Shown: positions 42,603 through 51,275 of the stretch, in pieces | Layout: the number at the start of each line of letters is the position of its first letter | Numbering within the stretch: the stretch's first letter is position 1 | Source: Planctomycetota bacterium | GTDB taxonomy: Bacteria > Planctomycetota > UBA11346 | Length of the DNA stretch: 64,000 nt | Assembly: GCA_013816485.1 (NCBI GenBank) | Contig: JACDEI010000004.1 | Coordinates: forward strand, 1-64,000 | Direction of reading: 5' to 3' | Translations under genes and position numbers: made by a program | The notes under the pieces: model-generated | Told to the model about the DNA's origin: nothing | What the model saw: only the letters and a program-made list of their open reading frames with translations | The model's database searches: none

Positions 42603-44924
42603 CTTCCGCACCCGTACCGGAATGACGCGCAGGCGGATGTCGATTGAGCGGTTGGGGCCGACATCCCAGGACATCACCCAGTCCTTCGTCGGTTTGGCGA
42701 TCGGCAGCCAGCGGTTCACGCCCGGCGGCTGGATCTCGACCGCGTCGCGATCGAACTGCAAGGCGAAGGCGTATTGATCGGATTCCTTGGCCAATACGCG
42801 CGGCTCGCCGACACCGGTGAGGGTGATGCCGCCACGACCGACCACCAGCGTATGGCCATCGGGGAAAGGCAGCGCCCACTGATCCGTGCCGTGATCTTTG
42901 TCGGGGAAACGCACGTTGAAACGCAGCGCACGTCCGCTGGCGGAGGCCGAGACATCGCAGCGCGCATTGCCGGTGCTGGTCAAACGTACGGTGTTCTCCG
43001 ACATCACGACATTGGTTGGCGGACGCCAAGTGACGGTATGCAGCAGATCGGCACCCAAGTGATTGACGTATTCCTGCGGCCACAATTCACGCACACGGGT
43101 GTCATCGGGTGGTTTGGCCGTACTCGCCTCCTCGGCGAGCATCGCTTCCTCCCATTTGCGCTGGTAGCTGTCGTAATCCAGCCGCACGCCTGGGCTCTTG
43201 AGGTTATCGCTGATGCTTTGCAACGCGGTGTAAGCATCGGCCAGACGTCGTTGTCCGAGATGCTCGGCGACGGTCTTGAAGATGTTCTGGACCTGGAGGT
43301 AGGCCCAGGAATCCCACGCCCGTTCGACCTCGGCACGGATGCGCGTGATCTCACGCGCCGGCGCGGTGACACCGGGCTGCTGACGATCAAGCAGCACCAC
43401 GGCATCGCGGTAGCGGTTTGCTTTCGTCAGTTTCGCCACCTCGTCCTGCGTGCTGCTCCACTGCCACCCACCGGAGATGCCCAGCACCACCACGATGGCG
43501 ACCACCACCAAGCTCAGGCCGAAGGCGTACCACGAAACCTTGCGCATGGTGCGGCGCAGACGGCGACGACGGGCACGCACCACCGCTTCGGCGGCGCTGG
43601 GCGCGGATTCGGGGTCATCGTCGACCTGTTTGCGCCGCAGTTTCGACACCATCTCGATGGCTTCGGCGGCGGACTGCGGACGGTCGGCGGGTTCCTTCTC
43701 CATCAACCGGCTAATGAGCACGCGTACCGCCGGACTCGGCCCCGGCTCAGGAAACTTGAGTGGCTGACTGGCGGAGCGCATCAGCACTTCCATCGCCGAA
43801 TCGCCGGTGAACGGGGTGTGTCCGCAAACCAGATGGAAGAGCGTGGCGCCGACGGCATAGAGATCGGCACGGTGGTCCACGCCATGCGCGTCACGGCCCT
43901 GCTCCGGTGCCATGTAATGCGGCGTACCCATCACCTGGCCGACGTTGGTGGCGGTGATCGAGGCGTCTTCTGCATCCTCGGCGCGTGCCAGCCCGAGGTC
44001 AGCGACCTTGACCATGCCGACCTTGGTCACCATCAGGTTGTCGGGTTTGATGTCGCGATGGACCACGCCGTTGCTGTGCGCGAACTTCAGCGCCTCCAAC
44101 GCCTGACGGCAGATCTCCAAGGCGCGCATCTCGGGGATGCGGCCGTGCCGACGCAGCAGTTCGGCAACAGTGGTGCCGTCGACCAGCTCCATGCTGAAGA
44201 ACATCAGTCCATCGGCTTCACCGACATCATGCACGGCGATGAGATTGGGATGATGCAAGCGGCCGGCGGCACGGGCCTCGCGCACGAAACGTTCGCGGAA
44301 CTTGCGGTTGGCCGACAATTTCGGTGCCAGCACCTTGAAGGCCACCACGCGGTTCATCGACAGTTGGGTCGCGCGGTAGACCTGTCCCATCGCACCGGCG
44401 CCGAGCGCGGATTCGATGCGGTAACCGGCGATGATGGTGCCTTCGGTCAGGGCATCCCACTGCCCGCTCTCGTCGGTCAGGCGCGCCAGCGAACGCGGGG
44501 TCAGCGCGTCATGGAAGGCGGGATCGGAAGACCCCGGAACCGCGGTGACCGGACGATCGACCACCGTCATCGCCGAAGGCGCAGATGCCTCACCCAATTC
44601 CGTCAGTGCGGTTGCAACCTGGGTCGGCACTGGCGTCGGCGCTGACATCGACATCGGCGTCGGCACTGGCATCGGCATCGGCGGCGTGTTCGAAGAAGAG
44701 GGCTCCGTGGCGATGGGAAACGCCGCCGACAGGTCGCTGACGGGCGCGGTGTTCCCTGGCGGGCCGCCGGCATGCCCCTGCGATCGACCATCGCCACGTG
44801 CCAGGCAACGCACCAGCGCCTTGGCGATCAGTTCATCCGGCAAGCGCAGCAGACGGGCGCGCTCGCCGAGATCCGCCACCAGCCGGGCGCGCCGCTCAGC
44901 ATCGAGTCTTGCTGGCCCGTTCAT
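42600..44924 (-). CDS. Membrane Ser/Thr protein kinase, receptor-like
   Basis: A 774-residue Hanks-type kinase. Residues 1-160 contain a helical start and a Pro/Met/Ser-rich linker. The kinase domain is about 168-430: GAGAMG loop, Lys197, HRDIKPDN with Asp291, and DLG (Asp309) replacing DFG. GTPHYMAPEQ follows. A basic stretch (RARRRRLRRTMRK) precedes one transmembrane helix at 463-485. The C-terminal 290 residues are outside: first helical, TPR-like (AKLTKANRYRDAVVLLDRQ), then a beta-rich domain (GRALRFNVRFPDKDHGTDQ) resembling a concanavalin-like sugar-binding fold. That last assignment is tentative. ATG 44924 chosen as the conserved start. Confidence 0.92.
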   Translation of the reverse strand: MNGPARLDAERRARLVADLGERARLLRLPDELIAKALVRCLARGDGRSQGHAGGPPGNTAPVSDLSAAFPIATEPSSSNTPPMPMPVPTPMSMSAPTPVPTQVATALTELGEASAPSAMTVVDRPVTAVPGSSDPAFHDALTPRSLARLTDESGQWDALTEGTIIAGYRIESALGAGAMGQVYRATQLSMNRVVAFKVLAPKLSANRKFRERFVREARAAGRLHHPNLIAVHDVGEADGLMFFSMELVDGTTVAELLRRHGRIPEMRALEICRQALEALKFAHSNGVVHRDIKPDNLMVTKVGMVKVADLGLARAEDAEDASITATNVGQVMGTPHYMAPEQGRDAHGVDHRADLYAVGATLFHLVCGHTPFTGDSAMEVLMRSASQPLKFPEPGPSPAVRVLISRLMEKEPADRPQSAAEAIEMVSKLRRKQVDDDPESAPSAAEAVVRARRRRLRRTMRKVSWYAFGLSLVVVAIVVVLGISGGWQWSSTQDEVAKLTKANRYRDAVVLLDRQQPGVTAPAREITRIRAEVERAWDSWAYLQVQNIFKTVAEHLGQRRLADAYTALQSISDNLKSPGVRLDYDSYQRKWEEAMLAEEASTAKPPDDTRVRELWPQEYVNHLGADLLHTVTWRPPTNVVMSENTVRLTSTGNARCDVSASASGRALRFNVRFPDKDHGTDQWALPFPDGHTLVVGRGGITLTGVGEPRVLAKESDQYAFALQFDRDAVEIQPPGVNRWLPIAKPTKDWVMSWDVGPNRSIDIRLRVIPVRVRK

Positions 44925-44997
44925 CGTCCGACCGTCCTCATCCGCATGCCGCGGAGTGTGCCGCCTGCCAGACTCTACGGCAGAGGGAAAGGACCGT

Positions 44998-45747
44998 TCA
45001 CCGGCGGTGCGCAGCGAACAGCGCGTAACACGCGATCGCGCCGGCCATCGCTGCATTGAGACTCTCGGTGCCTCCGGGCATCGGCAGGGTCACGCGTTCG
45101 ACACACGCGCCGAGAGCGGCCTGGTCCAGGCCGTGCGCCTCGGAACCGACCACCAGCCAACGCGGTCGCACCGGCAAATCACGCGGGTCGTCACCCCCGC
45201 GTACCACCAGAGCACAACACGGCGCGCCGCCAGCGAGCACACCCAAGCCCGTTTCCGCGTCGTAGCGCTGCAGGTCGATCATCACCAGTTCACCGGCACT
45301 CGCTTGCACCACCTTGTGGGCGAAGGGATCGGAGCCACCGATCAGCACCACCTGACGGATAGCGAACGCCGCTGCGCAGCGGATGAGCGTGCCGAGGTTG
45401 CCTGGATCGCTGATACCATGCAGGACCAGCCCACCCGCGGACGGATCGAGCGCCGCAGTAGCGGGCAAAGCGAAGGCGGCGAGGTAACCAGATGGCGTGC
45501 TCGCTTGCGATAATTTGGCCAGCACCTGCGCTGCAGCGCGCGTCACCGGACGGCCGGCCCACTCCGGCGGCGGTTCCAGTTCCTGCGCCAACACCAAGTC
45601 GAGCGGTTGCCAACCACGCCCCAGGAACGCCGCGATCGCACGTGCGCCCTCGACCAGAAAGGCGCCATCAGCCCGGCGATGACGGACCTCGTGCAGTCGC
45701 CGCAGGCGTTTGACCAGCGGATTGTCGGGCGAGGTGATGATGCTCAT
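44998..45747 (-). CDS. TrmH/SpoU family RNA 2'-O-methyltransferase
   Basis: A 249-residue SPOUT methyltransferase. The three SpoU motifs are present: DPGNLGTLIRCA, LVVGSEAHGL and LPMPGGTESLNAAMAGAI, which form the knotted SAM site. The N-terminal substrate-binding domain (SPDNPLVKRLRRLHEVRHRRADGAFLVEGARAI) is the L30e-like type of rRNA methyltransferases such as the RlmB/TsnR group. The target nucleotide is unknown. ATG 45747 begins the conserved start. Transcribed ahead of the kinase gene with a 73-nt gap; its 5' region carries a copy of the interspersed repeat. Confidence 0.93.
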   Translation of the reverse strand: MSIITSPDNPLVKRLRRLHEVRHRRADGAFLVEGARAIAAFLGRGWQPLDLVLAQELEPPPEWAGRPVTRAAAQVLAKLSQASTPSGYLAAFALPATAALDPSAGGLVLHGISDPGNLGTLIRCAAAFAIRQVVLIGGSDPFAHKVVQASAGELVMIDLQRYDAETGLGVLAGGAPCCALVVRGGDDPRDLPVRPRWLVVGSEAHGLDQAALGACVERVTLPMPGGTESLNAAMAGAIACYALFAAHRR

Positions 45748-45814
45748 CGCGATCTGAGACGGTTGGCGCGCCAGGTGGCAACACAACCCCCAGGGTATTT
45801 GCTCAGCCGTTTCG

Positions 45815-45967
45815 TCCCCGTGGTCCTGCCGCCACGGGCTTGGTCATGGCTCCGGCTCGTCGGCTGCGCCGCCTCTCCCGTGGGCGAATGGCTACGCCAT
45901 CGCATCCGCCCACCGCCACCCGGTTCCCGACCCATCGCGAGGCTATGGATCCCCGCCTGAGTAGTTG
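45815..45967 (+). repeat. Interspersed GTGGGCGGAT-family repeat, diverged copy 4
   Basis: About 153 bp aligning with the reverse complement of 11312-11489 (GCCACGGGCTTGGTC..., GTCGGCT-CGCC, CCCGTGGGCGAATGGCTACGCC, ATCCGCCCACCGCCA, GCCTGAGTAGTT). Point differences show it is an older copy. It lies in the 436-nt divergent spacer 45748-46183 between the methyltransferase and EIIA genes, where no gene is seen. Confidence 0.82.
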
Positions 45968-46101
45968 CTTACGCCCAAAGCACCATCCCAACCACTTTGA
46001 CAGCGACCGCTTACCGTCAGATGGCAGAAAAAGTCGTGCCGTTCGTAACAAACTGCGATCTTCACAATGCCTTGCATCGACCGCACCATTTTCATCAGCC
46101 G

Positions 46102-46128
46102 TTGACGCGTTCCTGCGCGACTTCTAAG
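46102..46128 (+). promoter_or_regulatory. Possible sigma-70 promoter for the EIIA genes
   Basis: TTGACG (46102-46107), a 15-nt spacer and TCTAAG (46123-46128) form a weak -35/-10 pair about 55 nt before the first EIIA start. The spacer is shorter than ideal, so this is only a candidate. Confidence 0.3.
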
Positions 46129-46183
46129 CTCCGGCCCATCCTAGAGAAAGGCCACGGCCACGACGTATGAGCCAGAATAATCC

Positions 46184-46657
46184 ATGACCGCTACCCGCAT
46201 GTCCCAGGTGATCGTCGCCAAGGCCTTCACCGTGCTGCCCAACGAGGCAGACAAGCGGCAGGTCATCAGCACCCTGGTGCAGAGCTTGGCCACGGCCAAG
46301 AAGTTCACTGCCGACAAAGCTGGCGAGATCGTCGAAGGCGCGATGGCGCGCGAAGCGATCGGTTCCACCGGCATCGGTCACGGCATCGCCATCCCCCACT
46401 GCCGCACGCCGCATGTGAAGGAGATCGTCTGCTCGTACGGGAGCAGTACCCCCGGCATCGATTTCGACAGCCTCGATGGCGAGGCGGTGCACAGCGTGTT
46501 CCTGCTGCTGACCCCACCAGATATGAAGGAACAGCATCTGACCCTGATGAAGAGTTTCGCCAGCCAGATCCGCAAGGAACATTTTTGCGAGTTCCTCCAC
46601 CAAGTGACGGCCGCCCAGCCACTGGTGGATCTGCTGAACGAGTTTGAGGCTCGCTGA
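46184..46657 (+). CDS. PTS EIIA component, PtsN/fructose type, first copy
   Basis: A 157-residue EIIA domain. The phosphorylated histidine is His72 in STGIGHGIAIPHCRTPHV. Length fits free-standing PtsN-like proteins, which in many bacteria regulate rather than transport. No EIIB, EIIC, HPr or EI gene is nearby. The chosen ATG is the first; ATG at codon 6 is possible. It is followed 9 nt later by a second EIIA gene, so the two are co-expressed. Confidence 0.92.
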   Translation: MTATRMSQVIVAKAFTVLPNEADKRQVISTLVQSLATAKKFTADKAGEIVEGAMAREAIGSTGIGHGIAIPHCRTPHVKEIVCSYGSSTPGIDFDSLDGEAVHSVFLLLTPPDMKEQHLTLMKSFASQIRKEHFCEFLHQVTAAQPLVDLLNEFEAR

Positions 46658-46666
46658 GCCGGAACC

Positions 46667-47131
46667 GTGTTCCGCGCCTTTCCAGACCTGCGGCCATTCC
46701 TCGATCCGACACGGGTGGTGACCCTGTCCGGGATGCTGAGCAAACGTGAGATCCTGGTCGCCGTCGCGCGCAGCTTCGCCACCCACCCGGCGATCGGCGA
46801 CCACCGTGGCTGGCTGAAAGCGCTCTACGATCGCGAGGACGTGACCAGCACCGGCATCGGTGGCGGCATCGCCATCCCGCACGCGCAACATCCCAGCATC
46901 CGCGAGTTCGCCCTGGCGATCGCGCGCTGCCCCTATGGCGTCGACTTCGCCGCCAAGGACGGTCAGCCGGTGCGCCTGCTGGTGATGATGGCGGCACCGC
47001 CAGACGATCGCCCGACCTATCTCAAGGTCCTGGCCGGCATCGCCGCCCGGTTGAACAACACCAAGGTGATGGAAGCGGTGTTGGCAGCGGGCGACCCGCA
47101 CGCGGTGATCGACGCCTTCGTGGCGACCTGA
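46667..47131 (+). CDS. PTS EIIA component, PtsN/fructose type, second copy
   Basis: A 154-residue paralogue of the previous gene, with His72 in STGIGGGIAIPHAQHP. The two proteins share the active-site block but differ elsewhere, so this is an old duplication. It starts with GTG 9 nt after the first gene, with no strong ribosome site, so translation may be coupled. Probably an intracellular sensor of phosphoenolpyruvate status (inference). The 299-nt spacer that follows holds a repeat hairpin and then the start of tig. Confidence 0.9.
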   Translation: MFRAFPDLRPFLDPTRVVTLSGMLSKREILVAVARSFATHPAIGDHRGWLKALYDREDVTSTGIGGGIAIPHAQHPSIREFALAIARCPYGVDFAAKDGQPVRLLVMMAAPPDDRPTYLKVLAGIAARLNNTKVMEAVLAAGDPHAVIDAFVAT

Positions 47132-47172
47132 ACACGCAGCAGACATCGACGGCTCCAAGGACTTCAGGATTG

Positions 47173-47252
47173 CGCCGCAGAGACGCACCTGCGCAGAGCG
47201 GAACCCGACAACCGACCACTCTTGCCCTCCGCGACTCTGCGTCTCTGTGGCC
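47173..47252. repeat. GCAGAGAC-word imperfect hairpin
   Basis: Left GCCGCAGAGACGCACCTG... (from 47174) and right ...GACTCTGCGTCTCTGTGGC (to 47251) pair over the first 14 bases with one mismatch, then diverge. The arms are made of CGCAGAG/ACGCAGAG words. It lies between the second EIIA gene and tig and belongs to the word-hairpin class. Confidence 0.75.
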
Positions 47253-47430
47253 ACGTCTGCATTTCCTGCCTACTTGGCGTCATGAGGGTGGAGGTCCCAG
47301 CCCCCTCTGGCTACCCGACCCGCCCAGAAGAACCCTTTGCCCCGCCGGCTCATTCCCACATGCTGCCGGCCCATTTTTCACCACCCAATTGTGCGCCGCC
47401 CCCGAGCGCCTGAACAGCAGCGAGCCCCCC

Positions 47431-48753
47431 ATGCAGGCCACCATCAATGACGCCGGTACCCTCCGTAAGCAGGTCACCGTCACCTATTCCGAAGCCGAAG
47501 TCGCCAGCCGTCAGGCTGCCGTGCTCAAGAAGCTCAGCGGTCAGGTGAAGCTCGACGGCTTCCGCCCAGGCAAGTCCTCGCAATCGGTGGTGGCCAAGCG
47601 TTACGGCAACGCTGCGGTGCAGCAGGCGCGTGAGGAACTCGCCGACGAGGGCTTCAACCAGGCGCTCAAGCAGCACAGCCTCAAACCCATCGGCCCGATC
47701 ACCAACGAGTCGCTCAAGTCCGAGAAGGGCCTGGAGGTGGTGGTCAGCTTCGATGTGAAGCCCACCATCACCCTGCCCGAACCTTCGGCCATCACCGTGA
47801 CCAAGGACGAGGTCACGATCGCCGAGGCCGACGTCCAGGCCGCGCTCGACAACCTGTGCAAGCGCGCTGGCACCCAGGGCGCGCTCGAAGCGAACGAGAT
47901 CATCATCGCCGACGATGGTGTGACTCTTACCGGTACAGTGACCGTCGACGGCAAGGAAGTGCGCAAGCTGCACGACTTCCACCACCTGGTTGGCGGCTAC
48001 AGCCTGCTCGGCACCAAGCCCGAGGACGTGATCAAGCTCTTCGACGGCAAGAAGGTCGGCGACACGCTGGAGTTCACCACCACCCTGCCCAAGACCTTCA
48101 GCCCGAAGGACGCCGCAGAGAAGGAAGCCAAGATCAGCGTCACCATTCAGACCGGGCAGCGCCAGCGCGCCGCGGTGGCCGATGAAGCGCTCGCCACCCG
48201 CCTCGGCGTCGAAAGCCTTGCCGTGCTGAAGACGCGGCTGTCGGACCAGCTCAAACAGCAGAAGGAAACCGAGCTGCACCAGAAGCAGATCAACGAGATC
48301 ACCGAAACCCTGCTGACCAAGGTCCAGGTCGACCTGCCGCCGCGCCTCCTGGAAAACGCGCTCAAGGAAAACCTCGAGCAACGCTTGGCCAAGGCCAAGG
48401 AGGAAGGCAAGAGCGCCGATGAACTGGCCAAGCTCAGCGAGGAGATCAAGAGCGAAGTCGAGAAGGGCCTCAAGCGCCACCTGATCGTCGACGCGGTCGC
48501 CGAACAACACCAGGTGCAGGTCACCCGCGAGGATTTGGAGAGCCAGATCCAGATGGCCGCCATGCGTTCCAATCGCAAGCCACAGGACATCGCCGATCAA
48601 TTACAGAAGAGCGGCCAGGTGAACCAAGTGGTCAGCGAGATTCGCGAAGCCAAGGCGCTCGAGGTGCTGCTCGACAAGGTACTCGGCCGTTTCGTTGCGA
48701 ACCCGGGTCACGGTGAAACCGGCCACGTCCACGGTCCCGACTGCAACCACTAA
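47431..48753 (+). CDS. tig: Trigger factor
   Basis: A 440-residue ribosome-associated chaperone. The ribosome-docking signature GFRPGK is at residues 43-48. A divergent FKBP-like peptidyl-prolyl isomerase domain follows (about 150-235: GTVTVDGKEVRKL, LLGTKPEDVIKLFDGKKVGD). The C-terminal helical chaperone arms occupy 240-410. It ends with a His-rich tail (GHGETGHVHGPDCNH), which could bind metal. ATG 47431 begins the conserved part; the longer frame passes through the repeat hairpin. Confidence 0.95.
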   Translation: MQATINDAGTLRKQVTVTYSEAEVASRQAAVLKKLSGQVKLDGFRPGKSSQSVVAKRYGNAAVQQAREELADEGFNQALKQHSLKPIGPITNESLKSEKGLEVVVSFDVKPTITLPEPSAITVTKDEVTIAEADVQAALDNLCKRAGTQGALEANEIIIADDGVTLTGTVTVDGKEVRKLHDFHHLVGGYSLLGTKPEDVIKLFDGKKVGDTLEFTTTLPKTFSPKDAAEKEAKISVTIQTGQRQRAAVADEALATRLGVESLAVLKTRLSDQLKQQKETELHQKQINEITETLLTKVQVDLPPRLLENALKENLEQRLAKAKEEGKSADELAKLSEEIKSEVEKGLKRHLIVDAVAEQHQVQVTREDLESQIQMAAMRSNRKPQDIADQLQKSGQVNQVVSEIREAKALEVLLDKVLGRFVANPGHGETGHVHGPDCNH

Positions 48754-48775
48754 GTCGTCAATCCTGATGACCGCC

Positions 48776-48816
48776 CCGATGGCTGATGGCGATGCGCCGT
48801 CAGCCATCGGCATTTA
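48776..48816 (+). terminator. Intrinsic terminator candidate after tig
   Basis: A perfect 11-bp stem CCGATGGCTGA/TCAGCCATCGG (48776-48786, 48800-48810), with GGC/GCC extending it inwards. It is followed by CATTTAA, a short T-run. It lies 22 nt after the tig stop. Confidence 0.7.
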
Positions 48817-48828
48817 ACCCGATTTGAT

Positions 48829-48959
48829 TTGAACCGCCACGACGCCACGACGCCACGGCGTCACAATGAGAGCGGTGGCGGGAGTATCTTGCAGGATCAT
48901 TGCGATCGGATCCATCCACCGGGACTTCCCCGTGGCGTCGTGGCGTCGTGGCGGTTCAA
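48829..48959. repeat. CGCCACGA-word hairpin between tig and rpiB
   Basis: A perfect 30-bp inverted repeat (48829-48858 and 48930-48959) with a 71-nt loop. Each arm contains three tandem copies of the 8-nt word CGCCACGA/CGCCACGG after TTGAAC. It ends 29 nt before the rpiB start and would form the leader of that mRNA if transcription begins upstream. Confidence 0.95.
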
Positions 48960-48988
48960 TCCCGCCGCTCATCCATACGGAGTTCACC

Positions 48989-49444
48989 ATGAACATCGCT
49001 GTCGCCGGAGACCACTCAGCCGTCGGCCACACCCGCGCGATCATCGCCCACCTGAAGCAGGCGGGCCATCAGGTCGAAGATTTTGGCACCACCACGGAAA
49101 CCTCGTGCGATTATCCCGATTACGCCGGCCCCGCGTGCAAATCGCTGACCACGGGCCGCAATGAACGCGTGGTGCTGGTGTGCGGCACCGGCATCGGCGT
49201 CAGCATCGTCGCCAACAAGGTCCAGGGCATCCGCTGCGCCCTGGTGCATGACGAAGGCACTGCCCGTCTGGCGCGCGAGCACAACAACGCCCAGGCGTTA
49301 GCACTGGGCGCGCGCATCGTCGATGTGCCCACTGCATTGCGCATGGTCGATACGTGGCTCGGCGCGACCTTTGAAGCCCGCCATCAACGCCGGCTGGACA
49401 AGATCGCCGCACGCGAAGGCTGCGCTCTGCCGACCAAGCCCTGA
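48989..49444 (+). CDS. rpiB: Ribose-5-phosphate isomerase B family
   Basis: A 151-residue RpiB/LacAB-type isomerase that interconverts ribose 5-phosphate and ribulose 5-phosphate. It has the GDHSAVGHT start (Asp8, His9), catalytic Cys65 in VCGTGIGVSIVANK and LAREHNNAQALALGAR near residue 94. Allose- or galactose-6-phosphate isomerase activity in the same family cannot be excluded. ATG 48989 follows the word hairpin; the upstream frame is repeat-derived. Confidence 0.93.
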   Translation: MNIAVAGDHSAVGHTRAIIAHLKQAGHQVEDFGTTTETSCDYPDYAGPACKSLTTGRNERVVLVCGTGIGVSIVANKVQGIRCALVHDEGTARLAREHNNAQALALGARIVDVPTALRMVDTWLGATFEARHQRRLDKIAAREGCALPTKP

Positions 49445-49468
49445 TCCCCTGAGACGACGGATACCACC

Positions 49469-50707
49469 ATGCTCACTGCCACCGACCTCATCGCCGACGG
49501 CAAGCTGCTGGCGGACCGCATTGATGCGGCCACCAGCGATGGCCTCGCTGCCACGCTCACCGGCGCCAGCGGCGTGCATCTCGCTGCCCTCGCCATCATC
49601 GCCGGCGAACGCGGCGCGCAGGACGCGGTCGCTCCGCTGCTCACGCTGCTCGACCACGATGGCGTCGCTGGCAAGGCGATCGCCTGGGCCCTCGGACGTC
49701 TGGCCACCAGCAGCAACGGCGTGGAGGCGACAGCCATCGCTGCGCTGACTGATGGCGGCCTCGACGTGCGCGAGAACGCCTACGTCGCGTTGGCCGGCCT
49801 CGCCGCCCGCGGTGTGGCCAGCGGCGCACTCGGCGATGCGATGGTGGCACGAGTGCAGGCCGAGATCGACCGCGCCAAGAGCGGCGGCAGCGGTCTTGGT
49901 GAACATGCCTGCCGGGTGCTCGCGGTGCTCGCTGACAAAAGAACGCCGGAGCTCATCCAACAGGTCATCGACCAGGACCGCTTCTGCGACCGCTTCGAAC
50001 TCCAGCGCCTGCGCAAGGCGGTGCAGGACGACGGCCGCGACCAGGAGTCCGTGAAGTCGGCGAAGGCCGGCTGGAAGGAGACGTTCGTCGACGCCCTGGT
50101 GGTGCCCAAGGCTCCGGTAGTCGAGAAACCAGCGGAGAAATCCGCTGCGCCGACCAAACCGCCAGCTCCTGGCGCGAAGTCTCCGACGCCCGCCGCACCA
50201 CCGGTCGGCATGAGCGACGAGCCGCCCGCCGATGATGGCCAGGAGGAGGTGCCTGCTGGTGAAGACGAGGGCATGCCCGGCGATCTCCAGCCGATCGATT
50301 GGAAGGGTTTCGCCGCCAGCCCCGAAGCCGAAACGTTGGCTCCCCAGCTCAAGCAGCTCGCCGGGCAGCTCGGCCCCCTGCTGGAACAATTGTCGGTGCG
50401 CGCCATCCGTGCGCCGCTGACCGACCTCAACACCCAGGAGTTCGCCGCGCTGCTGCTCCAGGTCCTGCCGCAGGCGCTGCCACCGCAGCATGTGCAGATG
50501 GCGCTCAGCCCACACGCCATGCAGTGCTACAAGGTGCTGGTGAAGTACCTCATGCGTACCGGCGTGGCACCCAAGGGCCAGGAACTGCTCGACGGCATCG
50601 CGTTGGTGCGCAAGGAACTGACCAACCAGATCCGTCAGGCCGGCATCCTCAACGGGCCGGACTTCAGCGATCCCGACGACAAACCGGCGGCGGCACCGAA
50701 GGCGTAG
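49469..50707 (+). CDS. HEAT-like repeat protein of unknown function
   Basis: A 412-residue cytoplasmic protein (no signal peptide). Residues 1-170 are alanine-rich helical pairs resembling HEAT repeats (LTLLDHDGVAGKAIAWALGRLA, GLDVRENAYVALAGLAA). A low-complexity Pro/Ala/Glu linker (about 205-275) separates a C-terminal helical domain (ETLAPQLKQLAGQLGPLLEQLS, LLQVLPQALPPQHVQMAL). Probably a scaffold. It starts 24 nt after rpiB and may be co-transcribed with it. The family was not recognised. Confidence 0.8.
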   Translation: MLTATDLIADGKLLADRIDAATSDGLAATLTGASGVHLAALAIIAGERGAQDAVAPLLTLLDHDGVAGKAIAWALGRLATSSNGVEATAIAALTDGGLDVRENAYVALAGLAARGVASGALGDAMVARVQAEIDRAKSGGSGLGEHACRVLAVLADKRTPELIQQVIDQDRFCDRFELQRLRKAVQDDGRDQESVKSAKAGWKETFVDALVVPKAPVVEKPAEKSAAPTKPPAPGAKSPTPAAPPVGMSDEPPADDGQEEVPAGEDEGMPGDLQPIDWKGFAASPEAETLAPQLKQLAGQLGPLLEQLSVRAIRAPLTDLNTQEFAALLLQVLPQALPPQHVQMALSPHAMQCYKVLVKYLMRTGVAPKGQELLDGIALVRKELTNQIRQAGILNGPDFSDPDDKPAAAPKA

Positions 50708-50740
50708 GACGGTCGATCGACCCGTTGGGAATAGCGGGCC

Positions 50741-51049
50741 TCAGGTCGGGCGTGATGGTCCGAGGCGCATGAAGCCGACGATCGAGAAGGCCAGACCGCC
50801 GACCGCCACCAGCCACGGCAGGATCTTGAGGGCCAGCGCACGTTCGGCCGCGCCAGGACTGATCGCCAGGCCGACGGCAAAACCGAGGCCGAGGATCGCC
50901 ACCACGGCACCAGCGACGATGTAGGTCGGTGCCGCCGGATCGGCCCGGCGGCGCTTGGGCACCTGGGTCTGCGACGACATGCCGCGCGCAGTGCGCGACG
51001 TGCCGGAACCCGGACGGGCCTGGTTGCGGATGCGGCTGGTGGACGACAT
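50741..51049 (-). CDS. Small membrane protein, two helices
   Basis: A 102-residue protein with a basic, Ser/Arg-rich N-terminus (about 1-40) and two hydrophobic segments (TYIVAGAVVAILGLGFAVGLAI and ILPWLVAVGGLAFSIVGFMRL). ATG 51049 has GGAGG at a good distance, and the longer frame to 51253 has no coding character. No family is recognised. It converges with the HEAT-like gene. Confidence 0.7.
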   Translation of the reverse strand: MSSTSRIRNQARPGSGTSRTARGMSSQTQVPKRRRADPAAPTYIVAGAVVAILGLGFAVGLAISPGAAERALALKILPWLVAVGGLAFSIVGFMRLGPSRPT

Positions 51050-51275
51050 GGGGCCTCCGTGGCTGATGGGCGGACGGCTGGTACACGCTGCTCGACTACG
51101 CTGGGCAACGACTGGGGCCGGCGATGCCGCCCACTGCTGGAGGGACTGGCCAAGCGCGGGAAACCAGACAGTGCGTTTGCCCAGGAAACCCGCGGTGTGC
51201 GCGACGGGGCATACGTTTACGCGCTGCTGCAAGTCCATTCCATGCGGGAACATCCCGCCCAGCAGCGCAGCCGGT

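Noticed and set aside
42774-44645. 623-codon plus-strand frame opposite the kinase
   Set aside because: Lies wholly inside the kinase gene on the other strand; composition is typical of antisense frames.
47350-48600. 416-codon minus-strand frame opposite tig
   Set aside because: Low-complexity Leu/Gly/Asp antisense frame; trigger factor motifs on the plus strand decide the case.
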